Part shown: positions 63,917-64,000 of the stretch, piece after piece
How positions within the stretch are numbered: the stretch's first letter is position 1
Layout of the letters: the number at the start of each line of letters is the position of its first letter
From: Halovivax gelatinilyticus
GTDB lineage: Archaea; Halobacteriota; Halobacteria; Halobacteriales; Natrialbaceae
DNA: 64,000 nt
Direction of reading: 5' to 3'
NCBI RefSeq assembly: GCF_024300625.1
Contig: NZ_CP101322.1
Coordinates: 1,687,992 to 1,751,991, forward strand
Made by a program: the position numbers and the translations under genes
Notes under the pieces: model-generated
Seen by the model: only the letters and a program-made list of their open reading frames with translations
What the model was told of the DNA's origin: nothing
Databases searched by the model: none

Positions 63917-64000
63917 TTAGATGAAACTTTTCTCGCCGTCGGGAGCCGACGCCTCGAACCGGTCGCTTCCGAGCGCGGAAATGTCGACGAGCGAGGGCTC
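63917..64000 (-). CDS. C-terminal end of a gene running in from the right edge
   Basis: The last 27 codons read EPSLVDISALGSDRF followed by EASAPDGEKSFI and TAA. Such an ending (EPSL-DIS-DRF) is like the tail of DAO-type FAD oxidoreductases (sarcosine or amino-acid oxidases), but too little is present for a firm call. Reading frame and composition support a real coding end. Confidence 0.5.
   Translation of the reverse strand, partial: EPSLVDISALGSDRFEASAPDGEKSFI

Noticed and set aside
1-64000. tRNA, rRNA, CRISPR-Cas genes, replication origin.
   Set aside because: I looked for cloverleaf arms, rRNA blocks, Cas motifs and Orc1/Cdc6 with origin boxes and saw none; a covariance-model scan would be decisive.

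Overview
The window comes from a halophilic archaeon (class Halobacteria). The evidence is high GC with strong GC3, acidic proteins rich in Asp and Glu, TATA-type promoters about 30 bp upstream of start codons, PGF-CTERM surface anchors, twin-arginine signals, a geranylgeranylglyceryl phosphate synthase and haloarchaeal IS200/IS605 transposon genes. The species cannot be named from the sequence alone.

Region 1 (about 1-36000) is a cell-surface and sensing island. It holds three paralogous giant regulators (HTH + FilR1-like sensor + P-loop NTPase + TPR; the first runs off the left edge), two giant PGF-CTERM surface proteins (3119 and 1413 aa) built from beta-helix, GLUG, PKD and CARDB-like modules, a 7TM histidine kinase and a Tat lipoprotein. 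It also holds two copies of a two-gene cassette: a coiled-coil plus Tat-like repeat 'adhesin' followed by a membrane-anchored partner with a conserved N-terminal domain. Two housekeeping genes (GGGP synthase and a DJ-1/PfpI protein) lie between the cassettes. A decayed IS200/IS605 element (tnpA plus a nonsense-interrupted tnpB) sits against the stop codon of the third regulator. The island is my main candidate for an undescribed system: STAND-like regulators paired with giant surface proteins and adhesin cassettes, with shared promoter-proximal motifs.

Region 2 (about 36000-43700) is ordinary chromosome: a HAD phosphatase, a 55-aa cysteine-containing small protein, a Hel308/Ski2-like helicase, two small membrane proteins, a MATE exporter and lipoyl synthase.

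Region 3 (about 43800-45500) is an AT-rich insert with a secreted-protein gene whose Tat signal is broken by a stop codon, a two-TM small protein, and a 31-codon ORF.

Region 4 (about 45650-52300) encodes a complete 2-oxoacid dehydrogenase complex (E1alpha, E1beta, E2, E3), with a threonine deaminase gene between E2 and E3. Lipoyl synthase, which makes the cofactor for E2, lies just upstream.

Region 5 (about 52400-64000) is a catabolic cluster: HyuA/HyuB/acetone-carboxylase-gamma-like subunits, a fused CoA-type aromatic hydroxylase/OYE reductase with a shortened C-terminus, a luciferase-like monooxygenase, a sodium:solute symporter with its DUF3311 partner, an Asp/Glu-racemase or maleate-isomerase family enzyme, a RidA-like protein lacking the usual arginine, and the tail of another gene at the right edge. 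Together they look like uptake and breakdown of an organic N- or aromatic compound; the substrate cannot be told from sequence.
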